64,000 bases of DNA from Megachile rotundata (lineage: Eukaryota; Arthropoda; Insecta; Hymenoptera; Megachilidae), in the NCBI RefSeq assembly GCF_050947335.1, contig NW_027473327.1, positions 1,736,001 to 1,800,000 of the forward strand, in the 5' to 3' direction. Under the pieces are notes generated by a model that did not search any database, was not told where the DNA came from, and saw nothing but the letters and a program-made list of their open reading frames with translations. The position numbers were made by a program, and so were the translations under genes. This document shows, in pieces, positions 1-14,300 of this stretch (its first letter is position 1; every line of letters begins with the position of its first letter).

Positions 1-2620
1 ATTGTATGATTATGATTGTATGATTATGATTGTATGATTGTGATTGCATGATTGTGATTGTATGATTGTCATAGCATGATTGTGATTGTATGACTGTGAT
101 TATATGACTGTGATTGTATGATTGTGATTGTATGATTGTCATTGTATGATTATGATTGTATGATTGTGATTGCATGATTGTGATTGTATGATTGAGATTG
201 CATGATTTTGTATGTATGATTGTGATTGTATGATTGTGATTGTATGATTGTGATTGTATGATTGTGATTGTATGATTGTGATTGTATGATTGTGATTGTA
301 TGATTGTGACTGTATGATTGTAATTGTATGATTATAATTGTATGATTGTGATTGTATGATTGTGATGGTTTGATTGTGATTGTATGATTGCGATATTATG
401 ATTGTGATTGTATGATTGTGATTGTATGATAGCGATTGTATGATTGTGATTGTACGATTGTGATTGTATGATTGTGATTGTATGATTATGATTGTATGAT
501 TGTGATAGTATGATTGTGATTGTAAGATTGTGATTGTATGACTGTGATTGTATGATTGTGATTGTATGATTGTGATTGTATGATTAGGATTGTATGATTG
601 TGATAGTATGATTGTGATTGTATGAATGTGATTGTATGATTGTGATTGTATGATTGCATTTGGGAGATTGTATTTTGGAGATTGTAATTGTATGATTGCG
701 ATTGTATAATTGTGATTGTATGATTGTGATTGTATGATTGTGATTGTATGATTGCGATTGTATGATTGTGATTGTATGATTGTGATTGTATGATTGTGAT
801 TGTATGATTGTGAATGTATGATTGTGATTGTATGATTGTAATTGTATGATTATGATTGTATGATTGTGATTGTATGATTGTGATGGTTTGATTGTGATTG
901 TATGATTGCGATATTATGATTGTGATTGTATGATTGTGATTGTATGATAGCGATTGTATGATTGTGATTGTATCATTATGATTGTATGATTGTGATTGTA
1001 TGATTGTGATTGTATGATTGTGATAGTATGATTGTGATTGTATGATTGTGATTGCGTGATTGTGATTGTATGATTGCGATTGTATGATTGTGATTGTATG
1101 ATTGTGATTGTATGATTGTGATATTATGATTGTGATTGTATGTCTGTGATTGTATGATTGTGATTGTATGATTGTGATTGTATGATTGTGATTGTATGAT
1201 TGTGACTGTATGATTGTGATTGTATGATTGTATTTGGGAGATTGTATTTTGGAGATTGTAATTGTATGATTGCGATTGTATGATTGTGATTGTATGATTG
1301 TGATTGTATGATTGTGATTGTATGATTGTGATTGTATGATTGTGATAATATGATTGCGAATGTATGATTGTGATTGTATGTCTGTGATTGTATGATTGTG
1401 ATTGTATGATTGTGATTGTATGACTGTGATTGTATGATTGTGATTGTATGATTCTGATAGTATGATTGTGATTGTATGATTGTGATTGTATGATTGTGAT
1501 AATATGCTTGCGAAAGTATGATTGTGATTGTATGTCTGTGATTGTATGATTGTGATTGTATGATTGTGATAGTATGATTGTGATTGTAAGATTGTGATTG
1601 TATGTCTGTGATTGTATGATTGTGATTGTATGATTTTGAATGTATGATTGTGATTGTATGATTGTGATTGTATGATTGTGGTTGTATGATAGTGATTGTA
1701 TGATTGTGACTGTATGATTGTAATTGTATGATTATGATTGTATGATTGTGATTGTATGATTGTGATGGTATGATTGTGATTGTATGATTGTGATTGTATG
1801 ATTGTGATAGTATGATTGTGATTGTATGATTGTGATTGCCTGATTGTGATTGTATGATTGCGATTGTATGATTGTGATTGTATGATTATGATTGTATGAT
1901 TGTGATATTATGATTGTGATAGTATGATTGTGATTGTATGACTGTGATTGTATGACTGTGATTGTATGATTGTGATTGTATGATTGTCATTGTATGATTA
2001 TGATTGTATGATTGTGATAGTATGATTGTGATTGTATGATTGTGATTGCGTGATTGTGATTGTATGATTGCGATTGTGTGATTGTGATTGTATGGCTGTG
2101 ATTGTATGATTGTGATATTATGATTGTGATAGTATGACTGTGATTGTATGACTGTGATTGTATGATTGTGATTGTGTGATTGCGATTGTATGATTGCGAT
2201 TCTATGATTGTGATTGTATGATTGTGATTGTATGATTGTGATTGTATGACTGTGATTGTATGATTGTGATTGTATGATTGTGATTGTATGATTAGGATTG
2301 TGTGATTGTGATAGTATGATTGTGATTGTATGATTGTGATTGTATGATTGTGATTGTATGATTGTGATTGTATGATTGTGATTGTATGATTGTGATTGTA
2401 TGATTGTGATTGTATGATTGTATTTGGGAGATTGTATTTTGGAGATTGTAATTGTATGATTGCGATTGTATGATTGCGATTGTATGATTGTGATTGTATG
2501 ATTGTGATTGTATGATTGTGATTGTATGATTGTGATTGTATGATTGTGATTGTATGATTGTGATTGTATGATTGTAATTGTATGATTATGATTTTATGAT
2601 TGTGATTGTATGATTGCGAT
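1..2620. repeat. Left-edge segment of mixed 14-bp variant units
   Basis: This is satellite only, with no gene. Variant units are interleaved without a clear short HOR period. Three three-unit A cassettes (defined in the 651-692 entry) start at 651, 1225 and 2415; the first has the C form of the leading unit and the other two the T form. A pair of similar stretches around 330-470 and 840-960 shares a TAATTG unit, a GATGGTTTG unit, a GCGATATTATG unit and a GATAGCG unit in the same order. That suggests an internal duplication of about 0.5 kb. The array is already in full swing at base 1, so its true left boundary lies outside the window. Confidence 0.85.
651..692 (+). repeat. Cassette A, type example (three diagnostic variant units)
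   Basis: Three consecutive aberrant units, TGATTGCATTTGGG then AGATTGTATTTTGG then AGATTGTAATTGTA, are usually followed by TGATTGCGATTGTA. Each is exactly 14 bp. This is the best landmark in the array. I find 61 full cassettes, starting at 651, 1225, 2415, 6083, 6503, 8113, 10605, 10983, 12313, 13013, 14105, 14315, 16709, 17409, 18599, 18963, 19173, 19551, 21357, 23555, 24437, 25613, 26579, 27013, 27363, 28595, 29351, 29589, 31073, 31423, 32683, 33033, 33901, 34153, 36421, 38619, 39515, 40803, 41769, 42203, 42567, 43603, 44359, 44597, 45801, 48027, 48923, 50183, 51079, 52157, 52871, 53837, 54271, 57225, 58121, 59381, 60277, 61355, 62069, 63007 and 63441. Two shortened forms lacking the first unit occur near 36015 and 45395. 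The leading unit carries either T (27 cases) or C (34 cases) at its seventh base. Confidence 0.93.
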
Positions 2621-3189
2621 TGTATGACTGTGATTGTATGATTGTGATTGTGCGATTGTGATTGTACGATTGTGATTGTACGATTGTGATTGTATGATTG
2701 TGATTGTATGATTATGATTGCATGATTGTGATAGTATGATTGTGATTGTAAGATTGTGATTGCATGACTGTGATTGTATGATTGTGATTGTATGATTATG
2801 ATTGTATGATTGTGATTGTATGATTGTAATGGTTTGATTGTGATTGTATGATTGCGATATTATGATTGTGATTGTATGATTGTGATTATATGATTGTGGT
2901 TGTATGATTGTGATTGTATGATTGTATTTGGGAGATTGTGATTGTATGATTGCGATTGTATGATTGTGATTGCGTGATTGTGATTGTGTGATTGCGATTG
3001 TATGATTGTGATTGTATGGTTGTGATTGTATGATTGTGATGGTATGATTGTGATTGTATGATTGTGATTGTATGATTGTGATTGTATGATTGTGATTGTC
3101 TGATTGTGGTTGTATGATTGTGATTGTATGATTGTGATTGTATGATTGTCATTGTATGATTATGATTGTATGATTGTGATTGCATGATT

Positions 3190-4170
3190 GTGATTGTATG
3201 ATTGAGATTGCATGATTTTGTATGTATGATTTCGATTGTATGATTGTGATTGTATGACTGTGATTGTATGATTGTGATTGTGTGATTGCGATTGTATGAT
3301 TGCGATTGTATGACTGTGATTGTATGATTGTGACAGTGCGATTGTGATTGTACGATTGTGATTGTACGATTGTGATTGTACGATTGTGATTGTATGATTG
3401 TGATTGTATGATTATGATGGAATGATTGTGATTGCATGATTGTGATTGTATGATTGTGATTGCATGATTTTGAATGTATGATTGTGATTGTATGATTGTG
3501 ATTGTATGATTGCGATTGTATGATTGTGCTAGTATGATTGTGATTGTAAGATTGTGATTGTATGACTGTGATTGTATGATTGTGATTGTATGATTGTGAT
3601 GGTATGATTGCGATTGTATGATTGTGATTGTATGATTGCGATTGTATGATTGTGATTGTATGATTATGATTGTATCATTGTGATTGTATGATTGTGATTA
3701 AATGATTATGATTGTATGGTTGTGACTGTATGATTGTGATGGTATGATTGCGGTTGTATGATTGCGATCGTATGATTGTGATTGTATGATTGTGATTGTA
3801 TGATTGTGATTGTATGATTGTGATTGTGTGATTGCGATTGTATGATTGCGATTGTATGATTGTGATTGTATGATTGTGATGGTTTGATTGTGATTGTATG
3901 ATTGCGATATTATGATTGTGATTGTATGATTGTGATTGTATGATTGCGATTGTATGATTGTGATTGCGTGATTGTGATTGTATGATTGCGATTGTATGAT
4001 TGTGATTGTATGCTTGTGATTGTATGATTGTGATGGTATGATTGTGATTGTATGATTGTGATTGTATGATTGTGATTGTATGATTGTGATTGTCTGATTG
4101 TCATTGTATGATTGTGATTGTATGATTGTGATTGTATGATTGTCATTGTATGATTATGATTGTATGATTG
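3190..4170. repeat. Local tandem duplication, left copy (966-980 bp)
   Basis: This stretch repeats almost unit for unit in the next kilobase. The GAGATTG unit recurs at 3204 and 4184 (offset 980). The GATGGAATG unit recurs at 3417 and 4383, and the GCTAG unit at 3528 and 4494 (offset 966). The one-unit change lies between them, where a run of TACG units is one unit shorter in the right copy. Only a single equivalent is present in the distant copy around 8.9-9.9 kb, so the local duplication is probably specific to block L1. Confidence 0.88.
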
Positions 4171-5150
4171 TGATTGTATGATTGAGATTGCATGATTTTG
4201 TATGTATGATTTCGATTGTATGATTGTGATTGTATGACTGTGATTGTATGATTGTGATTGTGTGATTGCGATTGTATGATTGCGATTGTATGACTGTGAT
4301 TGTATGATTGTGACAGTGCGATTGTGATTGTACGATTGTGATTGTACGATTGTGATTGTATGATTGTGATTGTATGATTATGATGGAATGATTGTGATTG
4401 CATGATTGTGATTGTATGATTGTGATTGCATGATTTTGAATGTATGATTGTGATTGTATGATTGTGATTGTATGATTGCGATTGTATGATTGTGCTAGTA
4501 TGATTGTGATTGTAAGATTGTGATTGTATGACTGTGATTGTATGATTGTGATTGTATGATTGTGATGGTATGATTGCGATTGTATGATTGTGATTGTATG
4601 ATTGCGATTGTATGATTGTGATTGTATGATTATGATTGTATCATTGTGATTGTATGATTGTGATTAAATGATTATGATTGTATGGTTGTGACTGTATGAT
4701 TGTGATGGTATGATTGCGGTTGTATGATTGCGATCGTATGATTGTGATTGTATGATTGTGATTGTATGATTGTGATTGTATGATTGTGATTGTGTGATTG
4801 CGATTGTATGATTGCGATTGTATGATTGTGATTGTATGATTGTGATGGTTTGATTGTGATTGTATGATTGCGATATTATGATTGTGATTGTATGATTGTG
4901 ATTGTATGATTGTGATTGTATGATTGTGATTGTATGATTGTGATTGTCCGATTGTGGTTGTATGATTGTGATTGTATGATTGTGATTGTATGATTGTGAT
5001 TGTATGATTGTCATTGTATGATTATGATTGTATGATTGTGATTGCATGATTGTGATTGTATGATTGAGATTGCATGATTTTGTATGTATGATTGTGATTG
5101 TATGATTGTGATTGTATGATTGTGATTGTATGATTGTGATTGTATGATTG
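4170..5150. repeat. Local tandem duplication, right copy (966-980 bp)
   Basis: Right partner of the duplication at 3190-4170, with the same order of rare variants: GAGATTG, TTTCG, GACAGTGCG, a TACG run, GATGGAATG, GCTAG, GATTAAATG and GCGATCG. It is this copy whose right end continues into sequence shared with 9.4-9.9 kb. No gene or unique DNA is present. Confidence 0.86.
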
Positions 5151-6599
5151 TGATTGTATGATTGTGATTGTATGATTGTGATTGTATGATTGTGATTGTA
5201 TGATTGTAATTGTATGATTATGATTGTATGATTGTGATTGTATGATTGTGATTGTATGACTGTGATTGTATGATTGTGATTGTACGATTGCGATTGTACG
5301 ATTGTGATTGTATGATTGTGATTGTATGATTATGATTGTATGATTGTGATAGTATGATTGTGATTGTAAGATTGTGATTGCATGACTGTGATTGTATGAT
5401 TGTGATTGTATGATTGTGATTGTATGATTAGGATTGTATGATTGTGATAGTATGAATGTGATTGTATGATTGTGATTGTATGATTGTGATTGTATGATTG
5501 TGGTTGTATGATTGTGATTGTATGATTGTGATTGTATGATTGTGGTTGTATGATTGTGATTGTATGATTGTATTTGGGAGATTGTGATTGTATGATTGCG
5601 ATTGTATGATTGTGATTGCGTGATTGTGATTGTATGATTGCGATTGTATGATTGTGATTGTATGGTTGTGATTGTACGATTGTGATGGTATGATTGTGAT
5701 TGTATGATTGCGATAGTATGATTGTGATTGTATGATTGTGATTGTATGATTGTGACTGTATGATTGTGATTGTATGATTGTGATTGCGTGATTGTGATTG
5801 TATGATTGCGATTGTATGATTGTGATTGTATGATTGTGATTGTATGATTGTGATTGTATGATTGTGATTGTATGATTGTGATTTTATGATTGTAATTGTA
5901 TGATTATGATTGTGTGATTGTGATTGTATGATTATGATTGTATGATTGTGATAGTATGATTGTGATTGTAAGATTGTGATTGCATGACTGTGATTGTATG
6001 ATTGTGATTGTATGATTAGGATTGTATGATTGTGATAGTATGATTGTGATTGTATGATTGTGATTGTATGATTGGGATTGTATGATTGTATTTGGGAGAT
6101 TGTATTTTGGAGATTGTAATTGTAGGATTGCGATTGTATGATTGTGATTGTATGATTGTGATTGTATGATTGTGATTGTATGATTGTTATTGTATGATTG
6201 TAATTGTATGATTGTGATTGTATGATTGTGGTTGTATGATTCTGATGGTATGATTGCGATTGTATGATTGTGATTGTATGATTGCGATTGTATGATTGTG
6301 ATTGTATGATTATGATTGTATCATTGTGATTGTATGATTGTGATTGTATGATTATGATTGTATGGTTGTGACTGTATGATTGTGATGGTATGATTGCGGT
6401 TGTATGATTGCGATCGTATGATTGTGATTGTATGATTATGATTGTATGATTGTGATTGTATGATTGTGATTGTATGATTGTGACTGTATGATTGTGATTG
6501 TATGATTGTATTTGGCAGATTGTATTTTGGAGATTGTAATTGTATGATTGCGATTGTATGATTGCGATTGTATGATTGTGATTGTATGATTGTGATTGT

Positions 6600-8350
6600 A
6601 TGATTGTGATTGTATGATTGTGATTGTATGATTGTGATAATATGATTGCGAATGTATGATTGTGATTGTATGTCTGTGATTGTATGATTGTGATTGTATG
6701 ATTGTAATTGTATGATTATGATTGTATGATTGTGATTGTATGATTGTGATGGTATGATTGTGATTGTATGATTGTGATAGTATGATTGTGATAGTATGAT
6801 TGTGATTGTATGATTGTGATTGCCTGATTGTGATTGTATGATTGCGATTGTATGATTGTGATTGTATGATTGTGATTGTGCGATTGTGATTGTACGATTG
6901 TGATTGTACGATTGTGATTGTATGATTGTGATTGTATGATTATGATTGCATGATTGTGATAGTATGATTGTGATTGTAAGATTGTGATTGCATGACTGTG
7001 ATTGTATGATTGCGATTGTATGATTATGATTGTATGATTGTGATTGTATGATTGTAATGGTTTGATTGTGATTGTATGATTGCGATATTATGATTGTGAT
7101 TGTATGATTGTGGTTGTATGATTGTGATTGTATGATTGTATTTGGGAGATTGTGATTGTATGATTGCGATTGTATGATTGTGATTGTATGATTGTGATTG
7201 TATGATTGTGATATTATGATTGTGATAGTATGATTGTGATTGTATGACTGTGATTGTATGACTGTGATTGTATGATTGTGATTGTATGATTGTCATTGTA
7301 TGATTATGATTGTATGATTGTGATAGTATGATTGTGATTGTATGATTGTGATTGCGTGATTGTGATTGTATGATTGCGATTGTGTGATTGTGATTGTATG
7401 GCTGTGATTGTATGATTGTGATATTATGATTGTGATAGTATGACTGTGATTGTATGACTGTGATTGTATGATTGTGATTGTGTGATTGCGATTGTATGAT
7501 TGCGATTGTATGATTGTGATTGTATGATTGTGATTGTATGATTGTGATTGTATGACTGTGATTGTATGATTGTGATTGTATGATTGTGATTGTATGATTA
7601 GGATTGTGTGATTGTGATAGTATGATTGTGATTGCATGACTGTGATTGTATGATTGCGATTGTATGATTATGATTGTATGATTGTGATTGTATGATTGTA
7701 ATGGTTTGATTGTGATTGTATGATTGCGATATTATGATTGTGATTGTATGATTGTGGTTGTATGATTGTGATTGTATGATTGTATTTGGGAGATTGTGAT
7801 TGTATGATTGCGATTGTATGATTGTGATTGTATGATTGTGATTGTATGATTGTGATATTATGATTGTGATAGTATGATTGTGATTGTATGATTGTGATTG
7901 TGTGATTGCGATTGTATGATTGCGATTGTATGATTGTGATTGTATGATTGTGATTGTATGATTGTGATTGTATGACTGTGATTGTATGATTGTGATTGTA
8001 TGATTGTGATTGTATGATTAGGATTGTGTGATTGTGATAGTATGATTGTGATTGTATGATTGTGATTGTATGATTGTGATTGCATGATTGTGATTGTATG
8101 ATTGTGATTGTATGATTGTATTTGGGAGATTGTATTTTGGAGATTGTAATTGTATGATTGCGATTGTATGATTGCGATTGTATGATTGTGATTGTATGAT
8201 TGTGATTGTATGATTGTGATTGTATGATTGTGATTGTATGATTGTGATTGTATGATTGTGATTGTATGATTGTAATTGTATGATTATGATTTTATGATTG
8301 TGATTGTATGATTGTGATTGTATGACTGTGATTGTATGATTGTGATTGTG
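6600..8350. repeat. Linker satellite between blocks L1 and L2 with repeated sub-blocks
   Basis: Satellite only. The distinctive TAATGGTTTG unit occurs at 7055 and 7699, and also at 2827 and 8525; the spacings are 4,228, 644 and 826 bp, all multiples of 14. Each is followed by GCGATATTATG and a TGTGGTTG unit and then a B cassette (7133 and 7777 here; 2919 and 8617 outside), so one sub-block of about 0.6-0.8 kb has been copied several times. One A cassette lies at 8113. Confidence 0.82.
7133..7160 (+). repeat. Cassette B, type example (two diagnostic units)
   Basis: A TGATTGTATTTGGG unit is followed directly by AGATTGTGATTGTA, without the middle unit of cassette A. I find 16 copies, starting at 2919, 5565, 7133, 7777, 8617, 10101, 13335, 14903, 15043, 17717, 19859, 33285, 34447, 35105, 36155 and 45535. 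All are in the 14-bp register. None lies right of 45.6 kb and none between about 19.9 and 33.2 kb, so B cassettes mark the older left-type sequence. Confidence 0.9.
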
Positions 8351-11100
8351 CGATTGTGATTGTACGATTGTGATTGTACGATTGTGATTGTATGATTGTG
8401 ATTGTATGATTATGATTGCATGATTGTGATAGTATGATTGTGATTGTAAGATTGTGATTGCATGACTGTGATTGTATGATTGTGATTGTATGATTATGAT
8501 TGTATGATTGTGATTGTATGATTGTAATGGTTTGATTGTGATTGTATGATTGCGATATTATGATTGTGATTGTATGATTGTGATTGTATGATTGTGGTTG
8601 TATGATTGTGATTGTATGATTGTATTTGGGAGATTGTGATTGTATGATTGCGATTGTATGATTGTGATTGCGTGATTGTGATTGTATGATTGCGATTGTA
8701 TGATTGTGATTGTATGGTTGTGATTGTATGAATGCGATGGTATGATTGTGATTGTATGATTGTGATTGTATGATTGTGATTGTATGATTGTGATTGTCTG
8801 ATTGTGGTTGTATGATTGTGATTGTATGATTGTGATTGTATGATTGTCATTGTATGATTATGATTGTATGATTGTGATTGCATGATTGTGATTGTATGAT
8901 TGAGATTGCATGATTTTGTATGTATGATTTCGATTGTATGATTGTGATTGTATGACTGTGATTGTATGATTGTGATTGTGTGATTGCGATTGTATGATTG
9001 CGATTGTATGACTGTGATTGTATGATTGTGACAGTGCGATTGTGATTGTACGATTGTGATTGTACGATTGTGATTGTATGATTGTGATTGTATGATTATG
9101 ATGGAATGATTGTGATTGCATGATTGTGATTGTATGATTGTGATTGCATGATTTTGAATGTATGATTGTGATTGTATGATTGTGATTGTATGATTGCGAT
9201 TGTATGATTGTGCTAGTATGATTGTGATTGTAAGATTGTGATTGTATGACTGTGATTGTATGATTGTGATTGTATGATTGTGATGGTATGATTGCGATTG
9301 TATGATTGTGATTGTATGATTGCGATTGTATGATTGTGATTGTATGATTATGATTGTATCATTGTGATTGTATGATTGTGATTAAATGATTATGATTGTA
9401 TGGTTGTGACTGTATGATTGTGATGGTATGATTGCGGTTGTATGATTGCGATCGTATGATTGTGATTGTATGATTGTGATTGTATGATTGTGATTGTATG
9501 ATTGTGATTGTGTGATTGCGATTGTATGATTGCGATTGTATGATTGTGATTGTATGATTGTGATGGTTTGATTGTGATTGTATGATTGCGATATTATGAC
9601 TGTGATTGTATGATTGTGATTGTATGATTGTGATTGTATGATTGTGATTGTATGATTGTGATTGTCCGATTGTGGTTGTATGATTGTGATTGTATGATTG
9701 TGATTGTATGATTGTCATTGTATGATTATGATTGTATGATTGTGATTGCATGATTGTGATTGTATGATTGAGATTGCATGATTTTGTATGTATGATTGTG
9801 ATTGTATGATTGTGATTGTATGATTGTGATTGTATGATTGTGATTGTATGATTGTGATTGTATGATTGTGATTGTATGATTGTGATTGTATGATTGTGAT
9901 TGTATGATTGTGATTGCATGACTGTGATTGTATGATTGTGATTGTATGATTGTGATTGTATGATTAGGATTGTATGATTGTGATAGTATGAATGTGATTG
10001 TATGATTGTGATTGTATGATTGTGATTGTATGATTGTGGTTGTATGATTGTGATTGTATGATTGTGATTGTATGATTGTGGTTGTATGATTGTGATTGTA
10101 TGATTGTATTTGGGAGATTGTGATTGTATGATTGCGATTGTATGATTGTGATTGCGTGATTGTGATTGTATGATTGCGATTGTATGATTGTGATTGTATG
10201 GTTGTGATTGTACGATTGTGATGGTATGATTGTGATTGTATGATTGCGATAGTATGATTGTGATTGTATGATTGTGATTGTATGATTGTGACTGTATGAT
10301 TGTGATTGTATGATTGTGATTGCGTGATTGTGATTGTATGATTGCGATTGTATGATTGTGATTGTATGATTGTGATTGTATGATTGTGATTGTATGATTG
10401 TGATTGTATGATTGTAATTGTATGATTATGATTGTGTGATTGTGATTGTATGATTATGATTGTATGATTGTGATAGTATGATTGTGATTGTAAGATTGTG
10501 ATTGCATGACTGTGATTGTATGATTGTGATTGTATGATTAGGATTGTATGAATGTGATAGTATGATTGTGATTGTATGATTGTGATTGTATGATTGGGAT
10601 TGTATGATTGTATTTGGGAGATTGTATTTTGGAGATTGTAATTGTAGGATTGCGATTGTATGATTGTGATTGTATGATTGTGATTGTATGATTGTGATTG
10701 TATGATTGTAATTGTATGATTGTGATTGTATGATTGTGGTTGTATGATTCTGATGGTATGATTGCGATTGTATGATTGTGATTGTATGATTGCGATTGTA
10801 TGATTGTGATTGTATGATTATGATTGTATCATTGTGATTGTATGATTGTGATTGTATGATTATGATTGTATGGTTGTGACTGTATGATTGTGATGGTATG
10901 ATTGCGGTTGTATGATTGCGATCGTATGATTGTGATTGTATGATTATGATTGTATGATTGTGATTGTATGATTGTGATTGTATGATTGTATTTGGGAGAT
11001 TGTATTTTGCAGATTGTAATTGTATGATTGCGATTGTATGATTGTGATTGTATGATTGCGATTGAATGATTGTGATACTATGATTGTGATTGTATGATTG
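8350..11100. repeat. Block L2, right copy of a roughly 4.7-kb segmental duplication
   Basis: Partner of block L1 with offsets running from 4,718 down to 4,480 bp. Compared with L1 it lacks 168 bp (12 units) between about 9.78 and 9.92 kb, where L1 has a TAATTG unit, a TACG run and a TAAG unit. A cassettes lie at 10605 and 10983; the second has a private G-to-C in its middle unit. B cassettes lie at 8617 and 10101. No gene is present. Confidence 0.85.
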
Positions 11101-11349
11101 TGATTGTATGATTGTGATAGTATGATTGTGATTGTATGATTGTGATTGCGTGATTGTGATGGAATGATTGTGATTGCATGATTGTGATTGTATGATTGTG
11201 ATTGCATGATTTTGAATGTATGATTGTGATTGTAAGATTGTGATAGTATGACTGTGATTGTATGACTGTGATTGTACGACTGTGATTGTATGATTGTGAT
11301 TGTATGATTGTCATTGTATGATTATGATTGTATGATTGTGATTGCATGA

Positions 11350-14300
11350 TTGTGATTGTATGATTGAGATTGCATGATTTTGTATGTATGATTGTGATTG
11401 TATGATTGTGATTGTATGATTGTGATTGTATGATTGTGATTGTATGATTGTGATAGTATGATTGTGATTGTATGATTGTGATTGTATGACTGTGATTGTA
11501 TGATTGTGATTGTATGATTGTGATAGTATGATTGTGATTGTATGATTGCGATTGTATGACTGTGATTGTATGATTGTGATTGTGCGATTGTGATTGTACG
11601 ATTGTGATTGTACGATTGTGATTGTATGATTGTGATTGTATGATTATGATGGAATGATTGTGATTGCATGATTGTGATTGTATGATTGTGATTGCATGAT
11701 TTTGAATGTATGATTGTGATTGTAAGATTGTGATAGTATGACTGTGATTGTATGACTGTGATTGTATGATTGTGATTGTATGATTGTGATTGTCTGATTG
11801 TGGTTGTATGATTGTGATTGTATGATTGTCATTGTATGATTGTCATTGTATGATTATGATTGTATGATTGTGATTGCATGATTGTGATTGTATGATTGAG
11901 ATTACATGATTTTGTATGAATGATTGTGATAGTATGATTGTGATTGTAAGATTGTGATTGTATGTCTGTGATTGTATGATTGTGATTGTATGATTTTGAA
12001 TGTATGATTGTGATTGTGTGATTGTGATTGTATGATTGTGATTGTATGATTGTGATTGTATGATTGTGACTGTATGATTGTAATTGTATGATTATGATTG
12101 TATGATTGTGATTGTATGATTGTGATGGTATGATTGTGATTGTATGATTGTGATTGTATGACTGTGATTGTATGATTGTGATTGTATGATTGTGATTGTA
12201 TGATTGTGATTGTATGATTAGGATTGTGTGATTGTGATAGTATGATTGTGATTGTATGATTGTGATTGTATGATTGTGATTGTATGATTGTGATTGTATG
12301 ATTGTGATTGTATGATTGTATTTGGGAGATTGTATTTTGGAGATTGTAATTGTATGATTGCGATTGTATGATTGTGATTGTATGATTGTGATTGTATGAT
12401 TGTGATTGTATGACTGTGATTGTATGATTGTGATTGTGCGATTGTGGTTGTACGATTGTGATTGTACGATTGTGATTGTATGATTGTGATTGTATGATTA
12501 TGATGGAATGATTGTGATTGCATGATTGTGATTGTATGATTGTGATGGTATGATTGCGATTGTATGATTGCGATCGTATGATTGTGTTTGTATGATTATG
12601 ATTGTATGATTGTGATAGTATGATTGTGATTGTATGATTGTGATTGTATGATTGTGATTGTATGATTGTGATTGTATGATTGTGATTGTATGATTGTGAT
12701 TGTATGATTATGATTGTATGATTGTGATAGTATGATTGTGGTTGTAAGATTGTGATTGCACGACTGTGATTGTATGATTGTGATTGTATGATTGTGATTG
12801 TATGATTAGGATTGTATGATTGTGATAGTATGATTGTGATTGTATGATTGTGATTGTATGATTGTGATTGTATGATTGTAATTGTATGATTATGATTGTA
12901 TGATTGTGATTGTATGATTGTGATTGTATGATTGTGATCGTATGATTGTGATCGTATGATTCTGATTGTATGATTGTGATTGTATGGTTGTGATTGTATG
13001 ATTGTGATTGTATGATTGTATTTGGGAGATTGTATTTTGGAGATTGTAATTGTATGATTGCGATTGTATGATTGTGATTGTATGATTGTGATTGTATGAT
13101 TGTGATCGTATGATTGTGATCGTATGATTCTGATTGTATGATTGTGATTGTATGGTTGTGATTGTATGATTGTGATTGTATGATTGTGATTGTATGATTG
13201 TAATTGTATGATTATGATTGTATGATTGTGATTGTATGATTGTGATGATTTGATTGTGATTGTATGATTGCGATATTATGATTGTGATTGTATGATTGTG
13301 ATTGTATGATTGTGGTTGTATGATTGTGATTGTATGATTGTATTTGGGAGATTGTGATTGTATGTTTGCGATTGTATGATTGTGATTGTATGGTTGTGAT
13401 TGTATGATTGTGATGGTATGATTGTGATTGTATGATTGCGATAGTATGATTGTGATTGTATGATTGTGATTGTATGATTGTGACTGTATGATTGTGATTG
13501 TATGATTCTGATTGCGTGATTGTGATTGTATGATTGTGATTGCGTGATTGTGATTGTATGATTGCGATTGTATGATTGTGATTGTATGATTGTGATTGTA
13601 TGATTGTGATAGTATGATTGTGATAGTATGACTGTGATTGTATGACTGTGATTGTATGATTGTGATTGTATGATTGTGATTGTCTGATTGTGGTTGTATG
13701 ATTGTGATTGTATGATTGTGATTGTATGATTGTGATTGTATGACTGTGATTGTATGATTGTGATTGCGTGATTGTGATTGTATGATTGCGATTGTATGAT
13801 TGTGATTGTATGGTTGTGATTGTATGATTGTGATTGTATGATTGTGATTGTATGACTGTGATTGTATGATTGTGATTGTGCGATTGTGATTGTACGATTG
13901 TGATTGTACGATTGTGATTGTATGATTGTGATTGTATGATTATGATTGTATGATTGTGATAGTATGATTGTGATTGTAAGATTGTGATTGCATGACTGTG
14001 ATTGTATGATTGTGATTGTATGATTGTGATTGTATGATTAGGATTGTATGATTGTGATAGTATGATTGTGATTGTATGATTGTGATTGTATGATTGTGAT
14101 TGTATGATTGTATTTGGGAGATTGTATTTTGGAGATTGTAATTGTATGATTGCGATTGTATGATTGTGATTGTATGATTGTGATTGTATGATTGTGATCG
14201 ATTGATTGTGATCGTATGATTGTGATTGTATGATTGTGATTGTATGGTTGTGATTGTATGATTGTGATTGTATGATTGTAATTGTATGATTATGATTGTA

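Larger units (their letters stand above)
2620..6600. repeat. Block L1, left copy of a roughly 4.7-kb segmental duplication
   Basis: Satellite only. Rare variants pair this block with 8.35-11.1 kb. GCTAG units at 4494 and 9212, a TCCG unit at 4947 and 9665, and a GAGATTG unit at 4184 and 8902 all give an offset of 4,718 bp (337 units). The offset falls to 4,704 by 5066/9770 and to 4,536 by 5381/9917, which fits loss of 1 and then 12 units from the right copy (or the reverse gain). It then falls to 4,522 (TAGG unit at 6123/10645) and 4,480 (cassettes at 6503/10983). All are multiples of 14. The paired cassettes at 6503 and 10983 carry different private G-to-C changes, so the copies have had time to diverge. 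Confidence 0.85.

Noticed and set aside
5066..5381. Apparent 182-bp (13-unit) deletion shared by two duplications, read as a nucleosome-sized event
   Set aside because: On closer placement the 182 bp resolved into 14 + 168 bp in the left pair, and into +14 and -196 bp in the A-B pair, so there is no common 182-bp event.
14190..14220. GATCGATTGATTG units as homeodomain (PBX-like) sites
   Set aside because: The short motif arises from one or two substitutions in a TGATTG-rich repeat; without binding data it is not distinguishable from chance.
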